Source: Mesaphorura yosii (lineage: Eukaryota; Arthropoda; Collembola; Poduromorpha; Tullbergiidae). Taken from it: a DNA stretch of 64,000 nt. Made by a program: the position numbers and the translations under genes. Each line of letters starts with the position of its first letter. Position 1 is the stretch's first letter. Shown here in pieces: positions 46,401 through 57,225 of this stretch. The DNA is taken from contig WIXG01000299.1 in assembly GCA_009869945.1 (NCBI GenBank), forward strand, positions 1-64,000. The letters are read 5' to 3'. Under the pieces are notes generated by a model. That model ran no database searches and was not told where the DNA came from. It saw nothing but the letters and a program-made list of their open reading frames with translations.

Positions 46401-47227
46401 AGTACGACGCGCTGGAACTCGCCACCCGTCTCAACTCGGATTACTTCATGATTCTGGCCAAAATCAACCTCGCTTGCGTGCAACACGCGTTGGGCCTCTA
46501 CAACGAGGCGGCCCGCTCAATTCTTCCGGTTCCGGTGTCGCACTTCCTCTGCTCGGGCACTGGCTCGACGTGCTATCTCCGTGCAAGACTGAACATCCTC
46601 AACGCAAAGCTCTTCCTCGGGATGGAGGCGCACGATCCGCTCGACCTGCACAGCACTCAGATGCTGGACCCGAGCAGCAAGCAGTCCCTCCGGCCGGAGT
46701 TGGCGACTTTCGTCATGCAGATCGCGCCCAAGCCTGAGCCTCAGCAGCCTGAGCCTCAGCGTGAGCCTGAGATGACTGAGACTGAGCCCACCGCACGGAG
46801 GTCAAGTTTTAGGCGGCCGAGCACAAGCGGCGCTTCGACGGCTTCCGCTTCAAGCTCAAGTCCACGTCCGCCCCGTCGAAAGGAGGCGACCCGCCCCTTG
46901 CCAGTGCCAGCGACCGCGACCGTATCGACGGCTTCGACGGTGTCGGGCCCGTCGTCGTCGCAGTCTTCAAAGCAGCCGCAGCCTGACGACGTGCAGCGAT
47001 ACAGAGACCGCCTGGCCTCTTCCGTGCTGGGCTCCTTGCAGGAGGCGGATAACATTTTCAGGCAGTGGCCCCCAAACTCTTACCGGAAGAAGGAAGTGCT
47101 CTACCTGCGCAGACTAGTGCTCCTCGAACTCCAACCTCACCGCGTGGACGACATTCGGCGGCTGCAGTCGGAATTCGACGCGATCGAAACGTATTTGCCT
47201 TGGGATCCGAAGACATGCGTGATGTAG
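43457..47227 (+). CDS. ANAPC5: Anaphase-promoting complex subunit 5
   Basis: Exons 43457-43480, 43569-45086, 45172-45618, 45710-45835 and 45914-47227 encode 1142 aa, versus about 755 in vertebrates. The N-terminal domain is typical (SPFKICVTILLREHY, then YRELCLYVGLVY). The TPR-like region matches APC5: HFMDYMSSLELKDVSRAHEA, PYASYNFAMLYDRLGYKKDA, TCLEYCHNLWSQFEG, FGWYHWARRVCNSVLELSED, FNKEHALFRAVHAYLAG, LNSDYFMILAKINLACVQHA. APC5 is a scaffold subunit of the ubiquitin ligase that drives mitotic exit. The extra length comes from an acidic/Ser-rich insert (about residues 180-430) and a Pro/Ser-rich insert near the C-terminus (encoded about 46735-46980). AATAAA at 47251. Large opposite-strand and other-frame ORFs are shadows. 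Confidence 0.88.
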
Positions 47228-47730
47228 CTTAGATGTAGATTTAGTCATTTAATAAATTCTCATTGGTAGGAATTAAATAAACATTCACATTTCACATGAT
47301 TTTTATTCAAATTCTATTTCTTCCCACTACTTTGTTACGATTTTACGTTTATTTATAGTTCAGTACAAATAGGATTTAGCATTTAGCATAATAATGTTGT
47401 AATTCAACATGAGATTTAAGTTGTAAACTGCAAAAAGGTGGTAAAGGTAAATTTATTAATAAATGGAAAATAATTGCTAATGAACAAAAGATTCGACCGT
47501 CCATCGACTCTCGAGTCACAACCTTTAACAATAATAAATATTGATTTTTAATAATATTACGAAGAAACTGCTACACTGAGTACGGAAACACTGAAACACG
47601 TTAAAGTCGAACGTAATCAACTTAACTGACGTAATAATAATAATTATTAATGAAGATGCGTGGTTAGCGTTATAAATAATAATTAGAAAAAGAGCTCAAT
47701 TACTTAATCTACATTAAATAAGTTTAAGTA
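47228..47730. other. AT-rich spacer between convergent genes
   Basis: Very AT-rich, no open frames. It contains the poly(A) signals of ANAPC5 (plus) and the 3' UTR of UBE2Z (minus). Confidence 0.65.
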
Positions 47731-48807
47731 TTAAACTTTCTTGGTACTGCCTTTGGCTTTGGGTTTGGTCGTGGCAGGCGCTGACGTACTGCTGGCGCTT
47801 GTGCCGTTGGTCACCGATTTCGAGCTCGACGGGCCGCCCGCCGATGTTGAACCAGGCGGGGGCGCAGGCGCGACTGCTGCTGGAACTACACCAAGCTCGT
47901 GTTCAATCAATTTCGCAAACTTGATCTGCAAACTTCTGTAGTTGAGTTTCTCCGATTTGAGATTATCGTTAATCACCTTCATATAAAAGTCTACATTTTC
48001 CTTGAATATACTCCTCATCTTCTCCTTCAGCAGCTGAGGCATGTTGACCGCGTCCGCATACCTGCTTGGCGTCTCCATCATGCCAAGCACCGCCACGCGC
48101 AGCGTCTCGAAACGAATATTGTCCGTGTACTCTTCGCTCATGGACTGGTAAATCGCGGAGCCCTCCTGCCCTTCGTATGCGGGTTCATTGAAGAATGGCG
48201 ACCGGTTCATGATGGACTGGATCGAGAGGAGCACGCTCTTGACCGAAAGCGCTGCGGTCCACGAAGGGCCAGGCCACGTGCCCAGAATGGACAGGCACAC
48301 CTTGCCAGAGTTGTACAGATTCGGATTGAAGCGCACCTTCCCGTTCCCCGTCGTCATAAGCCTCACTCGAGGAGGCTCCCACGGGTAGTTTGATGGAATG
48401 CGGATAAAAAAGTAGAAGAAACCTTTCTCGTACGGAGTTTCACGTGGACCAATGACGAGTGCGTGCATGACCGTTGTAATGGAGTCGTCCAGGGCCAAGT
48501 AGATGCCGTCGACGGGATCACGCATGCAGTCATTCATCTCGACGTTGATTCGGCGTACCGCAGTCTCGGTCGGGTACTCCTTGTCAGGGTCGACGGGGTC
48601 CCATTTTACGTGCAAGAATGCGATGGGGTCTATCAGCGCACCGGCTGCGGCTGCTGCTCCGCCAGGGCCAGGAGTGCCTGCAGTGCTGGAGGGGGCGCTG
48701 CTGCTCTTGGTGGTGCCTGCAGCGGAAGCGAGCTCGGAGGCAGAGTCAGGACTCGATGAGGAGGACGATGGACCCGAGGCTGGTGGTGGTGGATTCTCGG
48801 CCTCCAT
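47731..48807 (-). CDS. UBE2Z: Ubiquitin-conjugating enzyme E2 Z
   Basis: One uninterrupted exon encodes 358 aa, close to the length of vertebrate UBE2Z. An Ala/Ser/Pro-rich N-terminus (residues 1-58) precedes the UBC fold: GPRETPYEKGFFYFFIRIPS, YPWEPPRVRLMT, NPNLYNSGKVCLSILGTWPG with the active-site Cys at about residue 171, then PSWTAALSVKSVLLSIQSIM and NEPAYEGQEGS. The extended C-terminal part (NIRFETLRVAVLGMME ... SLQIKFAKLIEHELG) is characteristic of UBE2Z/USE1, the E2 charged by the UBA6 enzyme for ubiquitin and FAT10-type transfer. The tail is Ser/Lys-rich. No intron is present, unlike most genes in this window. Confidence 0.95.
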   Translation of the reverse strand: MEAENPPPPASGPSSSSSSPDSASELASAAGTTKSSSAPSSTAGTPGPGGAAAAAGALIDPIAFLHVKWDPVDPDKEYPTETAVRRINVEMNDCMRDPVDGIYLALDDSITTVMHALVIGPRETPYEKGFFYFFIRIPSNYPWEPPRVRLMTTGNGKVRFNPNLYNSGKVCLSILGTWPGPSWTAALSVKSVLLSIQSIMNRSPFFNEPAYEGQEGSAIYQSMSEEYTDNIRFETLRVAVLGMMETPSRYADAVNMPQLLKEKMRSIFKENVDFYMKVINDNLKSEKLNYRSLQIKFAKLIEHELGVVPAAVAPAPPPGSTSAGGPSSSKSVTNGTSASSTSAPATTKPKAKGSTKKV

Positions 48808-49486
48808 GTCGATAAGTTCAAGTGCCAGTCAGTACCCAGTCGCCACGCCACCAATCCACAGGCTTCTGCTATTTCAACCGAGCAGTGCAGTGAATTAATT
48901 AAATAAATTAGGCATCGTTGTTTTTTATCCTCATGATTTAAATCACCTACCCTTGATTGTTTCGTGGATTCGCTGACATAAGTCAAGATCAAAGCGTTGT
49001 AATCGTAATCAGCAACATAATGAATGCTGAATGGTGGCACAGTGCAATTAAATTCGATGGGAGTTCTTGAGATGGATTTCCAGCTTGAAGTTAATCCTTT
49101 TTACTTTACGTGGTCGTCGTCGTCGAGTGGTCGTGTTTCTTCGATTTCGTGTTCGTCATCTGACTCATCTGCTCTGCTTTGTAAATGAAGATTAGAAAAG
49201 TTCAAAGCAAACAGCAGGGAAGGAAGACAAGCTTTGCTGCTGGCTGGTTGGCAACTGCACTTGCAAGGTTTCATGCCGAAAGCTAAAAGGTTTTATTCAC
49301 AAAATATACGAAGCATTATAAGAAAGGGAAACCCTGTGTCTCGGTTTGGTAGGAAACTTGAAGCCTGCGTGAAACGAGACGAAAACCCGACGAGTTAAAT
49401 CTGTCTGGGATAATTTATCATTATTCAGTGAATAGCATCAGATCACTGTGGATTTCATCGGCAGCCACCCGGAAACCCCCCTCCCG
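48808..49486. other. Divergent spacer between UBE2Z and MED6
   Basis: Shared promoter region of a divergent gene pair. No gene recognised. Confidence 0.55.
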
Positions 49487-50646
49487 ATGAATAAAGGTAA
49501 GAATTTCTCGCGCTTTGCTTTCATGCGGATCCGGCGCTTTCAGTTGTTAAAATCAGTGATTATTTAATAATTTAATGATTTGGGTTGCAGAGAGCCTTCT
49601 CGGCATCTCCTGGCACGACACCGCCTGGATCCCGGTTCTCAACCCCGGCAATGTGCTCGACTACTTCTCAGAGCGGAGCAATATCTTTTACGATCGTACC
49701 TGCAACAATGAGATTGTCAAAATGCAACGGCTGAGTCCTGACCAACTTGTGTAAGCAATGAAGGTTTGATTGATTGTGCCGTAATTTTCTGCAATTTCAA
49801 GTTTTATTGGTCTGTATTTTCTGTAATTTTGGTGCAGGAATATGACTGGCCTCGAGTACATTCTGCTTCATGTTCAGGAGCCAGTTTTGTACATAGTCCG
49901 AAAGCAGCACCGGCACTCGCCAACCCAAGCCACTGCACTCGCCGATTACTACATTATCGCAGGGCGAGTTTATATGGCTCCTGATTTGGGGGCGGTGGTC
50001 AATTCTAGATTGGTCAGTCCTAATGCGAACCTGAGGAAAGTAATTATGACTACGACCCTACCCAGCAAATGGTTCATTTTTGCAGTTGAATAGCATCAAC
50101 CATCTTCAGTCCGCATTTGACGAATGCCTCTCCTACACCCGTTACCATCCTTCCAAAGGGTACTGGTGGGATTTTAAGGACAACGAAGATCGGAGTAAAA
50201 GGTCCGAGAAGAAAGACGAAACGAGCTCCGCATTCCAGCGACAGCGGGTCGACATGCTGCTGAGTGAGATTTCAAAGAAGTTTCCGCTGCCACTGCGAGC
50301 GGTGCAGCAGCTTGCAATCCAGCAGTCCGATGCGCTGATAAGCAAGCCAGCATCCACGACGTCGAATAACGGCGGTAGGTTCCTAGTTTTCTTTTGCATT
50401 GTCCACGAAATTGTCGAAGCTGTAATTCTAATCTCGTTCTGACCTGTTCTGCCTCTGGCCTGATCAACAGATGAGACGATGGTGATCAAGACGGAGAAGG
50501 AAAATGATTCCAGCAAGCCGCAGTCTGGCGGGAATGCACCAGGTGACTCTGGAGCAGCGAGTTTGCCTCCTGTGGTCAATTCCTCAGGATTGCAGCAGCA
50601 GCAGAGGATGAAACCTCCGCTGGAGAAGAAGCCGAGGCTTAATTAA
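49487..50646 (+). CDS. MED6: Mediator complex subunit 6
   Basis: Exons 49487-49496 (10 nt, MNK), 49591-49750, 49838-50012, 50086-50374 and 50471-50646 encode 269 aa. The MED6 domain is unmistakable: [104 protein letters not shown]. The C-terminal part is Ser/Gln/Lys-rich and ends KKPRLN. MED6 belongs to the Mediator head that links activators to RNA polymerase II. The very short first exon is supported by phase (G|AG) and by the family's start just before [14 protein letters not shown] lies at 50754-50759. Confidence 0.95.
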
Positions 50647-51417
50647 GAAGAATACGGTTGGTATTGGTCAAAGCATTTAAATGTAATTCACTGTCACTGT
50701 TGTATTTCCCTGTTATTTATTGGTTACGCTGACATACATAACCATCATTTTGCAATAAAAAGTTACATTCAGGGTTCTTTTGATAAAAAAACTTGAAAGA
50801 AGTCTGACGAACTCGAAAACGTATACAGTCGAAGTCAACGAATCTGAAACGAACTCATGGCATTTGTTACTTTTCCTTGCATGTTTTAAACGGAAAGAAG
50901 CTCACGTCGAACACGACAGTACACAGAAAAGCTCGCTTCCAATTACAACTTTTTTAATTCATTGATTTACAATCCCATGACCGGAGATACAAAATATAAT
51001 AATAATTATAGTAATTGAGTGCTTCAATTGCTTCCTTAATCAAATTAAAACTGCTAAGTCTCCAAGCTAATTTAAGGGTAAGACGTAAGACTAAATACTG
51101 GTTGAGATTCATATTTGATTCACAACTTAGTTTCACACTAATTAATTATGAATTTGGGGTTTTAATTTCACGCTTCTGGAATTTCTTTGGTCTCCGCTCT
51201 GCCACTCCAGTTGTGTCTTATTCCTGGTCAAGATGCACATGTCGACGTCACCATTTCACTGAACTTTTGACGACGTGTTCTGGTTGATCAGCTTCCTGTC
51301 TGGAGCATAAGAGGTATGATAAACTGATTGTAATTGTTAATTTATCATCGTGTCGCGTCGACACTCAGTTTCTGTATTCTTAATAGATACAAACTCCTGC
51401 ATATTCTCTTCGCAAAA
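50647..51417. other. Spacer, no gene
   Basis: AT-rich 3' UTR of MED6 and upstream region of CXXC1. No other gene is seen. Confidence 0.55.
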
Positions 51418-53514
51418 ATGTCCGGCTCCAAGAAAGACATCGCGAAGCAATTCGAACTCCCTGAGCGACAATCCAAGATCGCGTCTATCCTCAAGGAGTC
51501 TGAAGTGTACTGCATTTGCCGATCAACTGATTCGACTAGTTTCATGATAGCATGCGACAACTGCGAAGAATGGTTTCACGGACACTGCGTCAATATAAAC
51601 GAAGTGCAATCGAGGCAGGTTAAGCATTACTACTGCTCTCAATGCCGAAAGGAGAATCCGGGGCTGAAAATCGAGTACAAGAAACCCAAGGGCTCGAGTG
51701 CATCCCATGCCCCAGCTCACAAGGAGAAGGAAACGGTCAGGCAAGAACGAGAACCTCGTGAGCGCGACCCCGCAGCAGCAGCCAAGAGCGGAAGCAGTAC
51801 AAAAAGGGGTCCGGGACGCCCATGGAAGACGGCGGAGAAGAAAGCGGAGGTGGACCGAGACGACGAATACCAGCCTTACAGCAGCAGTCACAGCCACAGC
51901 AAAAGGCTGACACCCCGGAACGAAGTAGCAGAAGAGCCTCCGTTCGTTCCACCGCCACCTCGCTCAACTCGCCGGGGTCGACCGTCCAAAGATGATGCCG
52001 GGTTCGGTGCGGAGCTGAAAGGGCTCAGACAGTGCTATCAGCCAAAATGCAGAAAAGCTGCGCGCCCCAGCTCGAAGTACTGCAGCGACGAGTGTGGGCT
52101 CATTCTTGCTGCCACCCGCATGCAGCTCATTCTGCCGTCGCGTATTCAAGAATGGTCAGTGAAATCCGTCGCCGAAGAACACAACGACCGCGATCTGACC
52201 GAAATCAAGCGGAAATACGACGCCACGTACCAAATGATCAAAGACCTGCAGCTGAAGCGCGATAAACTCGACGAGCACATTGCAAAAGTGGAGAGGCTGC
52301 AATACGACCCCGAGCACGAAGAGGAGGAGGACGAAGAAGAGGGCACCGTGACATGCGTGAGTTGTGGGCGTGACGTACCGAGTCGAGACTCAGTCAAGCA
52401 CATGGAAAAGTGCTACCACAAATACGAGAGTCAGATGTCTTTCGGCTCAAAGTTTGCGACGAGCGTCGAAGGCACACCGATCTTCTGCGACTTCTTCAAC
52501 CAACAAAACAAGACTTACTGTAAGCGGCTGCGAGTGCTCTGCAACGAGCACACGAAGGAGCCAAAAATCAGCGATACGGCCATTTGTGGATGTCCAGCCG
52601 ACAACGAAGTCAAGCCTGGCGGCCGATTCTGCCGAAATCTCAAGAAAATTTGCAGTAAACACTTCAGTTGGGAGAAACTGCGGCGTGGCGAGATTGACCA
52701 AGAGCGGGTGCGACAGTTTATGAAGATTGACGACCTGCTCGAGCAAGAACGTGTCGCCCTGCAATCGAAGCAGGATCGAGGCGGTGTCATGGGTCTTCTG
52801 CTCAACTCGACATACGACCACGAGCTGGATGCAAAGATGGCGGCAGAGGTCGAGGAACACAAACGCCAGAAGCAGGAGTACGAGGAACAAATGCGGCAGC
52901 GAGAAGAGAACGCGAGAAGAGTGCGTCAGGAGCAGGAGGCTGCGGCGGCCGCGCGGATGCGATACGAGCAGGAAATGATAAGAAGACGGGCGTTCGAAAT
53001 GGAACGGGCAAAGGAAGCGCATCTCAAGCGAGAGGAGATGAAAATGAGACAGCAGATGCTCGATGCCCGGAAGGCGGCGGAGATGCACGCGAGCGCGGGC
53101 TCCAGTCAAAAACCGACGACGGCAACTTCAGCGTCAGCAGCAGGGAAATCAGTGAGCAGGCAACTCGTCGCGGCTGTTGCTGATAAGAAGAATGTCAACT
53201 ACTCCTCATCGAGTGCGTCTGGCGGCTCGAGATCAGGCTCGTTCTCTGGCTCTGGCTCCGGCTCAGACAGCGGAAGCGGAGCGGCCAGCACCGAATCGGG
53301 CTCGGAGGACGAGCGGCCGATGGAAGTTGACGACGCAGACGAAGACGCGCGTGCAGGCTCCGACACTCCTCCAGCAAAAGACGAGGATCGTCCATGGCAA
53401 GACTCCTTCGTCCACCTGCCGTCGAAGAGGGAAAAGACGCGCAGGTCTTTTGATAGCGGCGACGGTGGCGGAGGGGCAGGCGAAATGACAGCGTCAAGAT
53501 TGAGCAAGAAGTAA
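51418..53514 (+). CDS. CXXC1: CXXC1/CFP1 homologue lacking the CXXC finger
   Basis: One uninterrupted exon encodes 698 aa. A PHD finger spans about residues 31-76 (YCICRSTD, MIACDNCEEWFHGHCV, YYCSQC), the reader of H3K4 methylation. The C-terminal CFP1 core is complete: CRKAARPSSKYCSDECGLIL, ILPSRIQEW, VTCVSCGRDVP ... MEKCYHKYESQMSFGS, IFCDFFNQQNKTYCKRL, VLCNEHTKEPK, CGCPAD, HFSWEKLRRGEID. This part tethers SET1/COMPASS. The canonical CXXC zinc finger (CGxCxxCxxxxDCGxCxxC) expected between PHD and core is absent. In its place are two AT-hook-like motifs, KRGPGRPWK (about 129-137) and TRRGRPSK (about 184-191). A charged coiled coil and a Ser/acidic tail close the protein. AATAAA at 53561. The start is the ATG directly before MSGSKKDIAK. 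Confidence 0.93.
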   Translation: MSGSKKDIAKQFELPERQSKIASILKESEVYCICRSTDSTSFMIACDNCEEWFHGHCVNINEVQSRQVKHYYCSQCRKENPGLKIEYKKPKGSSASHAPAHKEKETVRQEREPRERDPAAAAKSGSSTKRGPGRPWKTAEKKAEVDRDDEYQPYSSSHSHSKRLTPRNEVAEEPPFVPPPPRSTRRGRPSKDDAGFGAELKGLRQCYQPKCRKAARPSSKYCSDECGLILAATRMQLILPSRIQEWSVKSVAEEHNDRDLTEIKRKYDATYQMIKDLQLKRDKLDEHIAKVERLQYDPEHEEEEDEEEGTVTCVSCGRDVPSRDSVKHMEKCYHKYESQMSFGSKFATSVEGTPIFCDFFNQQNKTYCKRLRVLCNEHTKEPKISDTAICGCPADNEVKPGGRFCRNLKKICSKHFSWEKLRRGEIDQERVRQFMKIDDLLEQERVALQSKQDRGGVMGLLLNSTYDHELDAKMAAEVEEHKRQKQEYEEQMRQREENARRVRQEQEAAAAARMRYEQEMIRRRAFEMERAKEAHLKREEMKMRQQMLDARKAAEMHASAGSSQKPTTATSASAAGKSVSRQLVAAVADKKNVNYSSSSASGGSRSGSFSGSGSGSDSGSGAASTESGSEDERPMEVDDADEDARAGSDTPPAKDEDRPWQDSFVHLPSKREKTRRSFDSGDGGGGAGEMTASRLSKK

Positions 53515-53774
53515 TTTCAATTTCTTATCTTGTGTTAATTATAATTATGTTTCACGTGACAATAAAATACGTTATTATTCTTGAGATTCGTCGTTGTCAC
53601 TCTTATTATTGGCATTTTAATTACTGGTTGAGGCGACCGCAAACTTAACTTAAAACGGTCGAGCTCTTCTTCAAGCATGAAACCGCAGAGGAAAATCAAT
53701 TCTGTAAATTAATCGGGCAGTCAGTTCCTTGAATTCGTTATTGTTCAGGCATTCTTCTTTGGCTGTACCCGAAA

Positions 53775-54262
53775 ATGACTGGCTCCGACGCGATCATTGG
53801 CAAGTGGCTGAAGGTGAGCGAGAGTGGGATCGCCGAGTACATGGCTGCTCTCCGCGCGAACGCTCCACCAAATGCACGCCTCGTCCTCGAGTGGCTCCGG
53901 GCCACGACGGGACACTGGATCCAAGTCATGCAGATCAACGAGCTGTCCCTGGGCCAAGTATTCAAGCTGGGAGAGCAGTACGACCACGAGTCATTCGATG
54001 GATCCATGGCGAAGGTAAAACAATGCTGCCATTCGCAATTCTTCGAGACGCCTCGATTCTTTATTGATTGCAGAGCACAATCACCGTCGACGGTAACGTT
54101 ATGACCCAGCTGCAGATTCATAATGGAAATGAGATGCGAGTCGTTCGGGAGTTCAGTGGCGATAAGATGAGGACTCGCTTTACGCTGACTGGATCCGATG
54201 TGGAGGCGACAAACGACTTTGTTCGAGTTCAGAGGTGCGAGTATCAAACCGCGAGCTCATAA
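53775..54262 (+). CDS. Fatty-acid-binding-protein-family lipid carrier
   Basis: Exons 53775-54014 and 54074-54262 (intron 59 nt) encode 142 aa, the usual size of the family. The fold is evident: IIGKWLKVSESGIAEYMAAL (first strand and helix-turn-helix), GHWIQVMQINELSLGQVFKL, EQYDHESFDG, then TITVDGNVMTQLQIHNGNEM, VVREFSGDKMRTRFTL and DFVRVQRCEYQ with the terminal Arg-x-x-x-x-Tyr type carboxylate site. There is no signal peptide, so it acts in the cytosol, binding fatty acids or related ligands in a beta-barrel. Confidence 0.88.
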
Positions 54263-55374
54263 TGCTCAAAATTCTAGCAATTTTTCGATGTCTGAATACA
54301 GAAATAAATTGGTCAATGACTCATGCAGTCATTTCACTGACAAATCTACAAATGGCAGTTTGTTCATGAGTAATAAGCACGAGTCTCATTTTATCAATTT
54401 TGCTGTCTTCTCTTCTTGGCTTGCTTGGGGCTGAAATGTCAACATCAACAAAGTGAGTCATCATCATCGTCATCTTTGTGCCAACATAACATAGCATAGC
54501 AGCATTAGCGCAAGGGTACCGGTACCACAGAATATGAGATGGTAAATGATGAATGTGCATGTGGCCCGTTGCCTTGACCGCCCGGGCCGCCGTTCAGTGC
54601 ACAGGTGATGATGACTAATCCTCGTGTACACGAACCATGAGCACATGTAGTCAACAGATTCACACAGGGATTTAGCACAAACAAGTCAGTAATAAGCGTG
54701 AATGTGATTACCGTCTGGTTTGGTTCAGGTTGTGGGAGTGAAGCAAAGTAATGACTGCGACGTCTAGTTCATCACTAAAGCTGGCTGCTGACGCTGAATA
54801 AGCAAAATTTGGCTCTACGCTACTCTCTCCTACTTTACTGCTTGTACCGTGAGTAATTCAGGTTGAATAGGTTGGATTGTAGGATATTATCATTTAGTAC
54901 TAAATTGGATGTGTTTACCGACAGATCACCTGGGTTTGCTGTTTCAGTATCTGCAGCTCGCAGGCTCGACCGGTGTGGTTGTTATATGCGAATTGCGAGT
55001 ATTTTATTATTTAGCACGTATCTGGGACTGGCTGGCTCGATTCCTGATCACACAACCTTGCTTCCTCTTCATCATCATCACCTCGTCCGCCAAAGCTAAG
55101 CGTATATAAATGGTATGGAACATTAATCTAATTCGCAATTCAGTTGCGCCAATTAGCAATTCACACTTGGGTAAACTCAGGGTGAATTTTAACGCACTGG
55201 ACCTCATTCTCTTATCTTTTCAGCTCTCGTGATGCTGTGATGTGGAATTAGCATCGGAATCAGTATCCATATCAGTTACTCACACCACACACTTTGTATT
55301 GCTCAAGTATCCAGCAGCAGCTGGCGTAATCGCGTGAGTTTCAGTTGTTCCAGTGGCCTAGAAGAAAACGCGAG
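54263..55374. other. Intergenic, no gene; contains the syntaxin promoter candidate
   Basis: No gene recognised. A TATATAAA at 55103-55110 is followed by a TCAGTT initiator-like match at 55140-55145, about 235 nt upstream of the syntaxin ATG. Confidence 0.5.
55103..55145 (+). promoter_or_regulatory. TATA box with TCAGTT initiator, probably for syntaxin
   Basis: tatataaa at 55103-55110 and an arthropod-type initiator tcagtt at 55140-55145. The spacing (about 37 nt) is slightly longer than the usual 30. Confidence 0.35.
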
Positions 55375-57225
55375 ATGCCCGCTGGAGTCAAAGATCGAAC
55401 CAATGAATTCCTTCGCGTAAGATCTTCCAGAATATTATAAATCACTGATTTCTGTCCTTATTATAAGTGCTTGCAATTATAATGGTTTTGCCATAGTCCA
55501 GACATCCGTCAACCTGTGTCCGCGTTATCTCGGGAACTGTTGATCGGATTCGATTGAAAATTTCAGAGTATATTTTCGGGGTCAAAAGTAAGGTTGGGGT
55601 TGCTTTTCAGCCGTTCAGCGGAAGGTAAAGTATGACACTTTACCACACAAAGTATGAAACGGTGGCGAGGGTCGACAAAGGGATCACGGAGGGGACGAAT
55701 GAGATTACATGAAGCTAAATGCGGTGGGTGTTAAGCGACGGATAGAGATTGTCGCGAGCCTTTTTGTTCTTGCAAATTATAAAATGAAATGCCATTCATG
55801 ACTGGTATTGTGTTATATGCACACATGCATGCAATATACCCGGGTCGCAACTGTCTCCTGCCGCTTAAGTCACAGGTCGTATAAATCGTTCAAGTTCGTA
55901 ACAATCTTACTTAAGATTTCATTTCTAGTTGCACACGGCAAGCAATTATCATTACATCAGTCCTTAAAGCGTTTATTTGTCTGGCTTAACGGTGTGCCAT
56001 TTCTGTGTTATGGACAGGAAGTGGAGCTGGCCGACATTCGCCAGGACGATCTCAAAAAGTCCAAGTCGAATAAACGAGGGGGCAGCGACGGAAGCGGCGA
56101 CGGGAAGCAAACAGGAAAGAAACAAAGCCTGAAACAACTGAAGAAGCTGCTCAGTAAAGAAAAAGACGACAACTCGAATGCGCTGCGGAGCGAAGATGGC
56201 GGAAGTGATCTGTCCCATTTCCTAACCCTGGTAAGGCAACACTCGTCCTTGTGCTCGTATTTTGATGCTCGCCTGGGATCTTTACCATTTTTTCGGTCCA
56301 ACAACGTTAAGGTTGCAACCACGCGTCAAATTATCGAAAGCATCAAAACCGATGGAAAGCTCATCAACGCCAAAAGCACAGATTTGGTGAATTCAGTATT
56401 CAAAGATGAGCGACGGAAACAGGACGCCGAAACGCTGATAAGCAGACTGAAATCAAATTCCAGAACAGTCAACAAGAACTTGCAGGAGATGAAACACCTG
56501 ATCCAGAAGGAAGAGGCTCGCCTCTCGCCTGCGCCGCATGGCAAAGTGGTCACCATTCCCAACGAACTCCGCATCCGGCGCACGCAGTACTTGGTGATGG
56601 TCTCCGATTTCCGGGAAACACTTAATACATTTAATATTGAGTCAGCCGATTCGCGGGCCAAGTACTTGAGTGTTATTCAGAACCGGCTGTCTATCAGTGA
56701 GTTCTGCAATGACAATGACTCATTCAAATCATTGTGCTGATTTTATACATTTTAACAGCCGAATCGTCACGCACGGCAGAAGAAGTCGAGGACTTGATCG
56801 AGAAGGGAGATTGGTCCATTTTCACGGATGGGGTAAGTCAGTATAAATTAACCAGTTAGCCCATAAATTGCCGGGTCACTCAGGAGCCAGCTTTTACCAC
56901 GCCGCAGTTGCTCATGGACGCTCAATTAGCGAAAGACCAGCTGGATCAGCTCGACTCACGCCGGAAATTCATTCTGGAGCTGGAGACTGCCGTCACGGAG
57001 CTGCACGAAATGTTCATCCAGCTGGGGTCACTCGTCGAGGCGCAGGGCGAGACGATTGACCGGATCGAATCTCAGGTGAAGAGCACGCAGGACTACATTC
57101 AAAATGCGGAGACGCAGCTGACAGCGGCCCGGAAGTCCAAGAAGCGGGCGAGGCGCTGCAAAATCCTCACTGGAATCGCGGTGTCCGTCGGAGTTGTGAT
57201 TGTGCTGGTCATAGTATTAGTATAG
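55375..57225 (+). CDS. Syntaxin (Qa-SNARE)
   Basis: Exons 55375-55416, 56018-56230, 56312-56696, 56759-56832 and 56884-57225 encode 351 aa. The N-terminus is a Lys/Ser/Asp-rich linker (SLKQLKKLLSKEKDD). The Habc three-helix domain begins FLTLVATTRQIIESI and continues through ETLISRLKSNSRTVNKNLQE and NELRIRRTQYLVMVSDFRET. A linker EEVEDLIEKGDWSIFTDG matches the syntaxin hinge. The SNARE motif (ILELETAVTELHEMFIQLGS ... LVEAQGETIDRIESQV) carries the central Gln of the zero layer, and the protein ends in a basic stretch (KKRARRCK) and a C-terminal anchor ILTGIAVSVGVVIVLVIVLV. It is a plasma-membrane-type t-SNARE for exocytosis. Removing the 81-nt intron 56231-56311 restores the Habc register; its sequence is open in frame. 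AATAAA at 57250. Confidence 0.88.
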
